A DNA stretch of 37,905 nt from Gammaproteobacteria bacterium (GCA_018826295.1 JAHJZX010000065.1:1-37905); one strand, 5' to 3'; counted from the stretch's first letter, positions 7,838 to 15,000 are shown. Numbers and translations: made by a program. The notes: generated from the sequence alone by a model not told the origin.

Positions 7838-7990
7838 TGTTGCGGAAACGCCGCTCTTAGCGCTATAGCAAAAGCCGCCACCATACCGATAGTCCATACC
7901 GCGGAGCGGGTGGTGGTGTAGTCAGCCAGTAACACACCAGATACGCCAGCCAGCTGGAGATAAACTAATAACGCTGTGGCGTTGTCCGCT
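7838..7990 (-). pseudogene. MAPEG-family gene fragment (antisense remnant)
   Basis: Read on the minus strand this stretch encodes LLVYLQLAG and then ADYTTTRSAVWTIGMVAAFAIALRA. The second part aligns with the last transmembrane segment of the complete MAPEG protein at 17475-17867 (DYATTRSVMWLVGIVAAFVIAGRA). The N-terminal half is missing and there is no start. DNA around 7905-7935 also resembles 17540-17570 on the same strand. It is a dead fragment in the Rhs array, in opposite orientation to all cassette genes. Confidence 0.65.
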
Positions 7991-8011
7991 TCTGGCCCCG
8001 AAGGATTAATT

Positions 8012-8281
8012 ATGTTTGGATTAGGCAAGCAGCGGTTATCACTTTCTACTAAGGAGTGTGAATTAATTGACAATCAAATATCTGAAGTGCTGCATAATGT
8101 AATGGCCAGGCTAATAAGTGGCGATTTTCTAGTTGCAGGTGGAACTTCAGTTTTAATTAAAAAGTATGAGATAGACAGTAGGCCTCTAATAATATCTATT
8201 TGTGATGATGGCGTTGTTGATATTGCTGGTCAGGAAAAAAATGTTGAGTCAATAAGTTCATTGTTGAGAAAAAACCAATAG
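8012..8281 (+). CDS. Small unknown protein, candidate orphan immunity
   Basis: 89 aa from ATG 8012 with AAGGA 6 bases upstream; an upstream TTG would extend into the MAPEG remnant and is not supported. The protein has a helical middle (ECELIDNQISEVLHNVM) and a beta-like end (KYEIDSRPLIISICDDG). No family recognised. Its place among cassette genes and AT-rich composition suggest an immunity or cargo gene. Confidence 0.45.
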   Translation: MFGLGKQRLSLSTKECELIDNQISEVLHNVMARLISGDFLVAGGTSVLIKKYEIDSRPLIISICDDGVVDIAGQEKNVESISSLLRKNQ

Positions 8282-8330
8282 AATTCCAATTTGGGTAATT
8301 CATTATTGCCAATGCAACACGATTGACCAC

Positions 8331-8642
8331 ATGGGAAAACTTAGCGATGACTCTATGAATGAGCATGACGGAAAACTGCAAGAAATTAGAGCAAAGAATG
8401 AAGCTGAAAATAAGAAAATGTTAAAAAAAGCAATCGATGAAGCTCGTTTAATAGGAAAAGAACCATTCAATTTGCAAGAGTTACAAAAGTACTGGAGCTT
8501 TCGTTATCAAAACACCCTTTCTTCTACTCAAGTAGACAGTGCTATGCGAGACATTGAAAGAGATTATTACTTATCTGGTAAGCGTTTTATGACCATGGAG
8601 CAGTATGGTAAGCATCTGATGAAAATGGAGCTATATCGTTAA
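8331..8642 (+). CDS. Small charged protein, paralogue 1 of 3 (orphan immunity family)
   Basis: 103 aa. After a Lys/Glu-rich helix it carries LIGKEPFNLQELQKYW, then an RDIERDYYLSGKRF segment and the ending MTMEQYGKHLMKMELYR. Two paralogues at 8871-9191 and 10532-10813 share this pattern almost residue for residue in the second half. No ribosome binding site stands out, and ATG 8355 is an alternative start. The family name is unknown to me; the link with a toxin stub in the other two copies points to an immunity role. Confidence 0.55.
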   Translation: MGKLSDDSMNEHDGKLQEIRAKNEAENKKMLKKAIDEARLIGKEPFNLQELQKYWSFRYQNTLSSTQVDSAMRDIERDYYLSGKRFMTMEQYGKHLMKMELYR

Positions 8643-8731
8643 TTTGTAAGTTAGTTATTTAGATTTTTTGAAAACCGCTGGCGCTGTTGCGCACAAATGC
8701 GCATAAGCGAGACTCTACTTTTTATGGGTAA

Positions 8732-8884
8732 GAACAAATTGACGATAAAGAAATTGAAAGAGTGACGTCCGGATTACCTGAAAGCGAATTTAAATCTAAC
8801 GCAATAAAAACGTTGAACAGTAATAAAGATATGACCTGGAAAGAGGCTGTAACAAAACACGGTGAGGTAAATGCAAATGAGTAA
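8732..8884 (+). pseudogene. 3' stub of a toxin gene
   Basis: An open frame of 50 codons bounded on the left by a stop: EIERVTSGLPESEFKS, then MTWKEAVTKHGEVNANE and TAA at 8882-8884, overlapping the start of the next gene (ATG 8871 or 8877). A matching tail, VTKHGEVS, precedes the third paralogue at 10532. Two independent cassettes ending in VTKHGEV before the same immunity family identify this as the C-terminus of that family's toxin. No start codon context or upstream domain remains. Activity unknown. Confidence 0.6.
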
Positions 8885-9191
8885 GAATAATTTTTCGCCG
8901 GAACAGATTGAAAAAAATAGACGTGGGCGTGAGATCCTTGAAATGAGGCTGCGTGAAGAAGAAGAAAAGTTAAAAAAGAATATTGCAGAGGCTCCGTTAA
9001 TTGGTAAAGAGATATTCAATTTGGTTGAGCTAAAAAAGCACTGGAGCTACCGCTATGAGAGCTCATCTACACAAGAGGAAATTGCCGACGCCATGCAAGA
9101 AATTGAAAGAGATTACTATTTGGCCGGCGATGAATTTATGAATATGGAGCAGTATGGTAAATATCTGATGCGAATGGAGTTGTATCGATAA
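8871..9191 (+). CDS. Small charged protein, paralogue 2 of 3 (orphan immunity family)
   Basis: 106 aa from ATG 8871 (GAGG just upstream; ATG 8877 is possible), overlapping the toxin stub. A very charged first half (REILEMRLREEEEKLKK) precedes the family core: LIGKEIFNLVELKKHW, MQEIERDYYLAGDEF, MNMEQYGKYLMRMELYR. The overlap of toxin end and gene start is the usual layout of a toxin-immunity pair, so this is the best evidence for an immunity role in the trio. Confidence 0.6.
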   Translation: MQMSKNNFSPEQIEKNRRGREILEMRLREEEEKLKKNIAEAPLIGKEIFNLVELKKHWSYRYESSSTQEEIADAMQEIERDYYLAGDEFMNMEQYGKYLMRMELYR

Positions 9192-9213
9192 CAGATTAAC
9201 GCGCCGTGAAAGG

Positions 9214-9561
9214 TTTATGATGCGGTACTAATATGACGCCTTTGGCCGGCGAAGCGCCAAGATAACAGCCACTGGTCGCACCGATTACTTGTGGGAAGGC
9301 AACACCCTTGTTGGCGAATATAGCCAGGGCGAGTACCGCTGGTATCTTTATGAGCCTGGTAGCAATAAACCGCTGGCATTATTAAGCGGCGGGCAGTTGT
9401 ATTTTTACCAGCTGGACCAGTTAGGCACACCGCTTAGTCTAACCGACAGCGACAATAATATTGTCTGACAAGCGCACTGCAGCGTGTTTGGTAAAGCCAC
9501 GCTGACGGTTAACACCATCGACAACCCAATCCGCTTTCAGGGCCAATACTATGACAGCGAA
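9214..9561 (+). pseudogene. Rhs core remnant, copy D, with two nonsense codons
   Basis: Encodes core from YDAFGRR through LGTPLSLTDSDNNIV to RFQGQYYDSE, matching copy B (1980-2310). A TAA interrupts it just before YDAFGRR (about 9229), and TGG has become TGA in NNIVW (about 9468), so it cannot be translated through. It breaks off at QYYDSE and runs in frame into unrelated sequence ahead of the VOC gene. Nothing else is seen in the 430 bases between the flanking genes. Confidence 0.75.
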
Positions 9562-9621
9562 TTGCCAGAAATAATACTAAACCAAGTAGGCGGCCACCAT
9601 CAAAAACATCATAGGTTATAT

Positions 9622-10017
9622 ATGGATTATAGTTGCGTGCTTTTGCCGGTTTCGAACCTTGACGAAGCGGACCTTTTTTACAGTAACGTTATTGGTCTTG
9701 AAATAAAAGAAGATTACTACACAGTGCCCTCAGAGTCGTTTGATATGAAGATATTAGCGCAGCGGGTAGATGAAGCCGAATTAAGTGCAGATAGGCGATT
9801 TCCTTTATTCAGATTTTATTGCAAAGGCGATTTGATTGTTTACTGTGACAGTATTGTACGTAAAGGGGCGAATGTAATTATTTTTGTTGAGCATCCAGGT
9901 GGTTACTTTATGCGGATAAAAGACCCCTTTGGAAACGTATTCGAAGTAACAAGTGATAATGTATTCAATTCTGGAGATATAAACCCTGAGAAATGGGAAT
10001 TCTACAAACGATTTTAG
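9622..10017 (+). CDS. VOC-fold (glyoxalase/bleomycin-resistance type) protein
   Basis: 131 aa from ATG 9622. The frame is open further upstream through a short linker (with GGHHQKHH) into Rhs core copy D, but the typical VOC start, a first strand followed by DEADLFYSNVIGLEI, places the domain start here. The end has GGYFMRIKDPFGNVFEVT, the usual second metal/ligand strand with DPFGN and E. VOC proteins include isomerases, dioxygenases and drug-binding resistance proteins; no substrate can be read from the sequence. In this array it may act as an immunity protein by binding a toxin or its product. One VOC module of about 130 aa would normally dimerise. Confidence 0.65.
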   Translation: MDYSCVLLPVSNLDEADLFYSNVIGLEIKEDYYTVPSESFDMKILAQRVDEAELSADRRFPLFRFYCKGDLIVYCDSIVRKGANVIIFVEHPGGYFMRIKDPFGNVFEVTSDNVFNSGDINPEKWEFYKRF

Positions 10018-10095
10018 TATTTTTGACAGCTTATTTTGCAACGCTACTAACGCTACTTGATCATAAATTGACGAAATGTAAATAGGTACATAAAA

Positions 10096-10428
10096 ATGTG
10101 CGAGAATAAGGTTGACAAAAAAGAAATCAGAATTCCCGAAATGTACTTAAATAAAATTGAGCAAGTAATTGGTGCGGCTGTAGACCCGAATGATGAAGGG
10201 AAATTCGCAAGTTTTCGAGCGGTCGATGAGATAACTAAATCTATAGTAAGAAATATTTTTTTTCAAATTGATGAGTTGAGAGCAAAAGCTTACCTTAATT
10301 ATGTCCTGCATAAGAACGTTGAACGTGGGTATATCTTTTCTTATTTATTTGATGTGATTGTTGATGGTATGAGCATAGACGATTGGGAAAGAGGCAAGGA
10401 AAAATTAAGTTCTTCAAGTCGCAACTAA
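10096..10428 (+). CDS. Unknown cytosolic protein, candidate orphan immunity
   Basis: 110 aa from ATG 10096 with AGG 9 bases upstream. Mostly helical and charged (KSIVRNIFFQIDELRAKAYL), ending in DDWERGKEKLSSSSRN. No signal peptide, membrane segment or known motif. Position among cassette genes suggests an immunity or cargo role, with no direct evidence. Confidence 0.45.
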   Translation: MCENKVDKKEIRIPEMYLNKIEQVIGAAVDPNDEGKFASFRAVDEITKSIVRNIFFQIDELRAKAYLNYVLHKNVERGYIFSYLFDVIVDGMSIDDWERGKEKLSSSSRN

Positions 10429-10496
10429 TCGAGCTATAGTCTCTGCTCTGGATAATCCGGTTTATGCGCCTCTACCCGAAGATGCGTTTATGAATT

Positions 10497-10529
10497 CCTC
10501 CTGTAACAAAGCACGGCGAGGTTAGTTAA
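10497..10529 (+). pseudogene. 3' stub of the same toxin family as 8732-8884
   Basis: Encodes VTKHGEVS then TAA at 10527-10529, two bases before ATG 10532 of the third paralogue. Upstream the frame is closed by TGA at 10491-10493, while another frame (ALDNPVYAPLPEDAF) is open nearby, so the toxin body was lost or scrambled. Identification rests on the match with VTKHGEV before paralogue 2. Confidence 0.5.
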
Positions 10530-10531
10530 AG

Positions 10532-10813
10532 ATGGATAAAAATAGAATTTTTAAAGAACATCTTGAAAGACAATTTATTCAAGAGGAGGAAAAACTTCAA
10601 AAAAACAAAGCTGAAGCACTTTTAATCGGCAAAGAGCTATTTAATGTCCAGGAGCTGAAGAAATATTGGAGCTACCGTTATGAAAAGTCGTCAACACAGC
10701 AGATAAATCGGGCGATGCAGGAAATTGAAAGGGATTACTATTTAGCTGGTAAGCGTTTCATGACCATGGAGCAGTATGGTAAGTATTTGATGGAAATGGA
10801 GTTGTATCGTTAG
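10532..10813 (+). CDS. Small charged protein, paralogue 3 of 3 (orphan immunity family)
   Basis: 93 aa from ATG 10532, GAGG about 10 bases upstream. Core: LIGKELFNVQELKKYW, MQEIERDYYLAGKRF, MTMEQYGKYLMEMELYR. The C-terminal half is almost the same as in the copies at 8331 and 8871, while the N-terminal third varies in length and charge pattern, so specificity may lie there. It is the last intact cassette gene before the array ends. Confidence 0.58.
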   Translation: MDKNRIFKEHLERQFIQEEEKLQKNKAEALLIGKELFNVQELKKYWSYRYEKSSTQQINRAMQEIERDYYLAGKRFMTMEQYGKYLMEMELYR

Positions 10814-10867
10814 CAGGTAAATCAGTTCATTAGTTTTTTGAAAATCACGGACCGCTGATTAACGTCG

Positions 10868-11076
10868 GTCAGCTGTATTTTTACCAGCTGGACCAGTTAG
10901 GCACACCGCTTAGTCTAACCGACAGCGACAATAATATTGTCTGGCAAGCGCACTACAGCGTGTTTGGTAAAGCCACACTGACGGTTAACACCATCGACAA
11001 CCCAATCCGCTTTCAGGGCCAGTATTTTGATAACGAAAGCGGCTTACACTACAACCATTTCCGCTACCATAGTTAA
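10868..11076 (+). pseudogene. Rhs core remnant, copy E, at the end of the array
   Basis: Encodes LYFYQLDQLGTPLSLTD through RFQGQYFDNESGLHYNHFRY, then diverges and stops (HS, TAG-type end at about 11074-11076). It lacks DPLGL and any toxin. It matches copy B at about 2146-2335 and retains the TGG codon lost in copy D. It marks the right border of the Rhs-derived DNA; the gene content beyond is of chromosomal core type. Confidence 0.75.
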
Positions 11077-11130
11077 AACGTTAATATTTCCATTAGTTTT
11101 AGAGCTTGCATTAACACGGTAAACCTATCG

Positions 11131-11159
11131 TTTACATTGCGGTTATCCTAAGTTAATAT
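11131..11159 (+). promoter_or_regulatory. Candidate sigma70 promoter for the gene at 11215
   Basis: TTTACA (11131-11136) and TAATAT (11154-11159) are separated by 17 bases, about 50 bases before the start codon. By eye only. Confidence 0.35.
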
Positions 11160-11214
11160 ACTGCGCCGATTTTGGCAAGGATGTTCGTATGAACACTTTA
11201 CTACTCAGGAACTT

Positions 11215-11607
11215 ATGATGAAACACCTTCTGCCTTTTACCCTGTTGGTTAGCCCTCTGTTTGTTAATGCTGATGAAGTCGTATGTAAAGTTATGGACGT
11301 TGCCAGCTTGTCGTATGTCGAAAACATTCAGGTTGTTGCTGAAGCAGATGTTGGCGCTATTTACCAAACCAAAACAGACAAGCTGCTAGCGTTTGCTAAA
11401 GAGCACAAACTGGAAGAGTTTAAAATTATCAGCCAGGATGCCACGGTCAGTGCAAATTGCTGCGGTAACTTTGGCCTGCAGGTAAATATCAATTATCAGG
11501 TGACTTATAAGCCAAGCTACCAGGCGTTCACTGCGCTGCAAAAACACAGTGGCTCAGGCATGGTCTCTACCTACCGCACGGGTATGGAATCCTGCACTGA
11601 CAAATAA
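11215..11607 (+). CDS. Small secreted (periplasmic) protein of unknown function
   Basis: 130 aa; ATG 11215 or 11218 follows AGGA. The start has a classical signal peptide: MMK, a hydrophobic LLPFTLLVSPLFV core and a likely cut after VNA, before DEVV. The mature part has four Cys (positions in VVCKV, NCCGN and ESCTDK), fit for disulphides in the periplasm. The middle is predicted alpha/beta with no family I know. It has its own promoter candidate and is the first gene beyond the Rhs array. It may form a loose unit with the following operon 50 bases on. Confidence 0.6.
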   Translation: MMKHLLPFTLLVSPLFVNADEVVCKVMDVASLSYVENIQVVAEADVGAIYQTKTDKLLAFAKEHKLEEFKIISQDATVSANCCGNFGLQVNINYQVTYKPSYQAFTALQKHSGSGMVSTYRTGMESCTDK

Positions 11608-11657
11608 AGAATAAAAGCGCAAATTGTCAAACGCTGAAATAACAAACAAGGATGATT

Positions 11658-11747
11658 ATGTCGTTTTTAGCAGCCGCCACACATTGGGTAGTTGATGCAC
11701 CCTACGAAATTGATGCCTGTGCCCATGAAGCGGAAAGCCCGCTATGA
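11658..11747 (+). CDS. 29-aa small ORF translationally coupled to the DUF1266 gene
   Basis: Too short for standard gene calling. ATG 11658 has an AAGGA ribosome binding site 5-6 bases upstream, and the TGA overlaps the ATG of the next gene as ATGA. The peptide reads MSFLAAATHWVVDAPYEIDA followed by CAHEAESPL. It is neither a clear signal peptide nor a membrane helix. The DUF1266 gene has no ribosome binding site of its own other than within this ORF, so the small ORF may act as a leader that couples its translation. Confidence 0.45.
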   Translation: MSFLAAATHWVVDAPYEIDACAHEAESPL

Positions 11748-12430
11748 CTCAGCTATATAACCCTGAAGGTTACCAACAACATCAATTATGGTGTTTGGGG
11801 TTAAGTGCAATACTGACGCAAGTTAACGGCCAGCGGCATGATGTACTGCTGCACAGTGACGCTGAAACCTTTGCACGCGTTCTGAGCGGTTGGTGGGATA
11901 TTGTTGATAGAACAACCTATTTTGAAAATGTTCAATGGCTGGTCGAGCAGGGGCAACGGCAGGTGTTTAACAGCCTGTTTCGAGCTCAGAAGTTGGTGCC
12001 GGAGCATGAATGGCGATTAGTCGCTGAAACGTTGCGCCAGCAAGATACTAAACAATATCAACGCGAAATGTTGGTCAGACATTACCGCTCGGTTATCGGC
12101 TCTGGCGGTATTGCCGCCTGGGATTTTGGCAGAGTAACGTCTTTAGCGCGCATGGCTGCTACTTGTGGTTATATTTCAGAGCGAGAAGCCTGGGATGAGA
12201 TATATAAACAAGCAAATGCAGTACAAAAAGTGTTTAGTAACTGGTTTGAATATGGGCACAGCTATCTTATAGGGCGTCAGTTTGCCATGGGCAACTTAGA
12301 CGATGAAAAGGGCAAAAGCACCATAGCTATTACGCAACGATTATTAACGACCGACGACAGTCCCTGGTGCCGGCATCCGCAATTTAGCCAAACTACCGGC
12401 GTTAACGTTGCTGGGAAAACCTTACAATGA
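11744..12430 (+). CDS. DUF1266 domain protein
   Basis: 228 aa, cytosolic. It matches the DUF1266 layout: a helical N-terminus with LSGWWDI, then AAWDFGRVTSLARMAATCGYISEREAW-type core (spread over residues ~120-150), QKVFSNWFEYGHSYLIGRQF, and the SPWCRHP end. No enzymatic role is established for this family. It is coupled by ATGA overlaps both to the 29-aa ORF before it and to the TPR-like gene after it, so the three are one operon. In E. coli, DUF1266 genes (ybeR, ybeU) lie beside Sel1-repeat genes, a similar pairing of DUF1266 with helical-repeat proteins. Confidence 0.7.
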   Translation: MTQLYNPEGYQQHQLWCLGLSAILTQVNGQRHDVLLHSDAETFARVLSGWWDIVDRTTYFENVQWLVEQGQRQVFNSLFRAQKLVPEHEWRLVAETLRQQDTKQYQREMLVRHYRSVIGSGGIAAWDFGRVTSLARMAATCGYISEREAWDEIYKQANAVQKVFSNWFEYGHSYLIGRQFAMGNLDDEKGKSTIAITQRLLTTDDSPWCRHPQFSQTTGVNVAGKTLQ

Positions 12431-14166
12431 CTACCTGTGTCCATATTGATCTACCGCTATTGCGTGATTTAGCGCTGCAAAAAGAATGGCTAAAAATTGA
12501 CGCCTATATTGATTCAGCTAACCTGTCTGCAGACTTGGCAGAAGCCATCTATTACAAAATTGTCGCTTTACTTAACCTGACAGAAAAACGTCATGACGTT
12601 GAATTACAGCAGTTGCTGCTGCAGCAAATTGAATTTGGCAATAACGTTCTGCTGTATCAGAAACTGCTAACTGACATTTTACTTGAGACTACTCAGTATG
12701 AGCGGGCGATGTCATTGTTACTGTCTTTACCAAAGCAAGGACAGCAAGGCGCTGAGTATTTTCATAAGCTGATTATTTGTGCTAAAGCATTGTCAAAAAA
12801 CGATATATTGGCATTTGCCATTCAGCAATATCACTATTCTGTCAGCATTGAGCTTACTCAAGCTGGTAAGCATGAGCAGGCCAATCGGTTTTTAAACGAA
12901 ATTGTACACACCGAACCGGAAAATCAGTACTACAGATGGTTATTGGCTACAAATTTTCAACTGCTTGGTAAGCATGGATCTGTTATTGAGGTAGCACAAA
13001 GCCTGGATGGTGACTTTGTCGAAGAATCTCTAAGATTACAACTGCAGACAGCGTACTCGACGACACAACCTGACCAGATTCAAAAGCATGCAAAAGCACT
13101 GCTGGCTATAGTTGCGGATGATATACAGGCTTTACATGCGTTGGCGGCAGCTGCATCAATGCAAAATAATACGCTGGAGGCGCTGCGGCAATATCAGGTA
13201 ATTCTTGAGTTGTATCCATTTGATGTTTTAGCCTCACTGAAATCAATATTTCTGTCGAAACAATTGGCACAACGGCCGCTAACGGCGTTGCGGGAAACAT
13301 ACAATGTGGAAGAATGCTTACTGTTGAGTAAAGCTTTATTTAACGCAGGTTATAAAGAGTACGCATTGTCCATAGTTGAAGAGCGTTGTTGTGTCGAACA
13401 GCCTCAGCAAGAAGCGCTGTTACTAACCGCAGATTTTTGCGCACAAATGTACGGTGATATTGAAGCCTTTAACTTTTTGCAAGAACATAAGAATAAGTGG
13501 TTGAATTGGCCCAAGGTGAGCTTTGAATATGCACGGTATGGTATTGAAGTTATAGATAATATTGATAAAAAAAAGAGCTATAACAAAAATCTGCCGGAGT
13601 ATTACAGAGATGAAGTTTTATCCTGTTTACGCCAGATAATGCCCGGTTTAAATAGAGATGAGCAGATTGTTGCCCGTTATCTGATGCAGGAGGCTCGCTA
13701 TCATCTGACGCGAAATTTCGTTTATTTAGCCGTTGAAGAATACCCTTCAGCTGAAGCTGATTACCTAGCCTATGCAGGTTTAGTTAGCAGAGATGGCATG
13801 CCTTATAAGCGGTTAGCGCAACTTAAATTGGCAGCCGATGATGTAGCAGCAGCCCAGGAATATGTATTGCTGGCGAAACAGCGCCACCAGTATTGCTTCT
13901 TTTTACATTTTGTTTCAGCAAAATATTATAACCATTGCTGCGAATGGCAAGAAGCGATTAAACAAGCAACGGATGGCATAAATATGTATGCCACAGGGCA
14001 TTATGTTTTTTTACATATAGAGCGCTGTATTGCGGCTACGCAGTTAGGCAACACCGATTTAGCGCAGATGGATCTTGAAGTTATTTCTACATTTGCCAAT
14101 CACAGTGCAACTTATGCAAAGTTAAAACAAAACCTCGATGAGGTTATAGCCAAAGGCGCAAACTAG
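12427..14166 (+). CDS. TPR-like helical-repeat protein
   Basis: 579 aa, no signal peptide, almost all helical, with repeating ~34-residue units visible as TPR-type helices (for example HEQANRFLNEIVHTEPENQYY, QALHALAAAASMQNNTLEAL, and LAYAGLVSRDGMPYKRLAQL near the end). Such proteins act as scaffolds; no partner can be read. It starts at ATG 12427 inside the stop of the DUF1266 gene, so both products are likely made together and may bind each other. It converges with nrtR only 9 bases later, without a clear terminator. Confidence 0.65.
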   Translation: MTTCVHIDLPLLRDLALQKEWLKIDAYIDSANLSADLAEAIYYKIVALLNLTEKRHDVELQQLLLQQIEFGNNVLLYQKLLTDILLETTQYERAMSLLLSLPKQGQQGAEYFHKLIICAKALSKNDILAFAIQQYHYSVSIELTQAGKHEQANRFLNEIVHTEPENQYYRWLLATNFQLLGKHGSVIEVAQSLDGDFVEESLRLQLQTAYSTTQPDQIQKHAKALLAIVADDIQALHALAAAASMQNNTLEALRQYQVILELYPFDVLASLKSIFLSKQLAQRPLTALRETYNVEECLLLSKALFNAGYKEYALSIVEERCCVEQPQQEALLLTADFCAQMYGDIEAFNFLQEHKNKWLNWPKVSFEYARYGIEVIDNIDKKKSYNKNLPEYYRDEVLSCLRQIMPGLNRDEQIVARYLMQEARYHLTRNFVYLAVEEYPSAEADYLAYAGLVSRDGMPYKRLAQLKLAADDVAAAQEYVLLAKQRHQYCFFLHFVSAKYYNHCCEWQEAIKQATDGINMYATGHYVFLHIERCIAATQLGNTDLAQMDLEVISTFANHSATYAKLKQNLDEVIAKGAN

Positions 14167-14175
14167 GCTGGTTTT

Positions 14176-14862
14176 TTAAGCGCCCATATTACGGCTGAAA
14201 TGCGTGATATCGACCCCGGGCTTTAGCTGATAAAGCTGAGCTTGCCTGCCGCCAGAGACCTGCTTTTGCTCGGTTAGGGTAAACATGTCGCTGGCTTCTA
14301 TCCGGCGCATCAGGCTTTTGCGCTGAATCTCTTTACCCAGAATAGTTTCAATTACCATTTTTAACTGGCCCACGGTAAAGGTGGCTGGTAAACAGAATAC
14401 CGGCAACATGCTGTACAACGCTTTTTGCTGTAAGCGCTGATGTGCCTGGGCAATTATAAGCTGATGGTCAAAGGCCAGTGTTAGCTGCGTTAGTTGATCA
14501 AACGGCCACCAACTGGCTTGGGAAACACTGTTGATCTGGCTACTAACCGGCGTGTAGGGCAGTAGCGCAAAAAAAGCCAGACTGACACTGTAACCGCGCG
14601 GATCGCGATCTGCACCTGAAAATACCTCTAACTGCTCAAGATAAGCTGGTGTTAATCCGGTTTTCTGCTTTAACTTGCGCATAGCGCAGGCTTCTACGTC
14701 CTTATCGAGTGCAATATCGACAAAACCTCCGGGCAAGCTCCAATTGTTGTGGTAAGGAGCAATCGCACGTTTCACCAGCAATACATAGAGCCTGGCATTA
14801 TTTATAGCAAACATCACATTGTCGACAGTAAATAGCGGTTGGATAAAACCTTGCTCAGTCAT
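14176..14862 (-). CDS. nrtR: NrtR-type Nudix transcriptional repressor of NAD metabolism
   Basis: 228 aa. The N-terminal ~150 residues form a Nudix-fold domain, but the Nudix box is degenerate: in GGFVDIALDKDVEA followed by MRKLKQKTGL the catalytic Glu positions are Leu, Lys, Gln and Lys, so hydrolysis is not expected. This is the hallmark of NrtR regulators, which sense ADP-ribose or related NAD products with this domain. The C-terminal ~75 residues form a winged helix ending in GGRQAQLYQL. It is divergent from prs-nadV, with three inverted repeats between them, so autoregulation and control of NAD salvage are likely. AGGGCAAATT lies upstream of ATG 14862. Confidence 0.85.
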   Translation of the reverse strand: MTEQGFIQPLFTVDNVMFAINNARLYVLLVKRAIAPYHNNWSLPGGFVDIALDKDVEACAMRKLKQKTGLTPAYLEQLEVFSGADRDPRGYSVSLAFFALLPYTPVSSQINSVSQASWWPFDQLTQLTLAFDHQLIIAQAHQRLQQKALYSMLPVFCLPATFTVGQLKMVIETILGKEIQRKSLMRRIEASDMFTLTEQKQVSGGRQAQLYQLKPGVDITHFSRNMGA

Positions 14863-14874
14863 AATTTGCCCTTA

Positions 14875-14895
14875 ATAGTGTCACTAGGACACTAT
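14875..14895. promoter_or_regulatory. Putative NrtR operator 1
   Basis: Perfect inverted repeat: ATAGTGTC (14875-14882), 5-base spacer, GACACTAT (14888-14895). It lies 13 bases upstream of the nrtR start codon, well placed for autorepression. Confidence 0.7.
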
Positions 14896-14960
14896 ATTCT
14901 TAAGTGCTGCTGTTTTCCAGCTTGTTATAAAAAAAATATCTAACGAAATTACTGGCCATG

Positions 14961-14977
14961 TGTGTCCTAGGGACATA
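14961..14977. promoter_or_regulatory. Putative NrtR operator 2
   Basis: TGTGTC, spacer CTAGG, GACATA: same half-site logic and 5-base spacing as operator 1, with a perfect inner repeat TGTCC/GGACA. Confidence 0.5.
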
Positions 14978-14980
14978 TAG

Positions 14981-15000
14981 TGGGTGTCGTTAAGACACTA
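14981..15000. promoter_or_regulatory. Putative NrtR operator 3
   Basis: TGGGTGTC (14981-14988), spacer GTTAA, GACACTA (14994-15000). It lies about 70 bases before prs and is 3 bases from operator 2, so one repressor array could cover the prs promoter. Confidence 0.6.

Noticed and set aside
7756..8073. A minus-strand 105-aa gene over the MAPEG remnant.
   Set aside because: Only the last ~40-50 residues resemble MAPEG; the ends are antisense to 7547 and 8012 and no start signal is present.
1..11076. Mobile element driving the cassette array (IS, integron attC, or phage).
   Set aside because: No transposase or integrase frame, no attC-like sites and no target duplications seen; shared Rhs core repeats explain the exchange.
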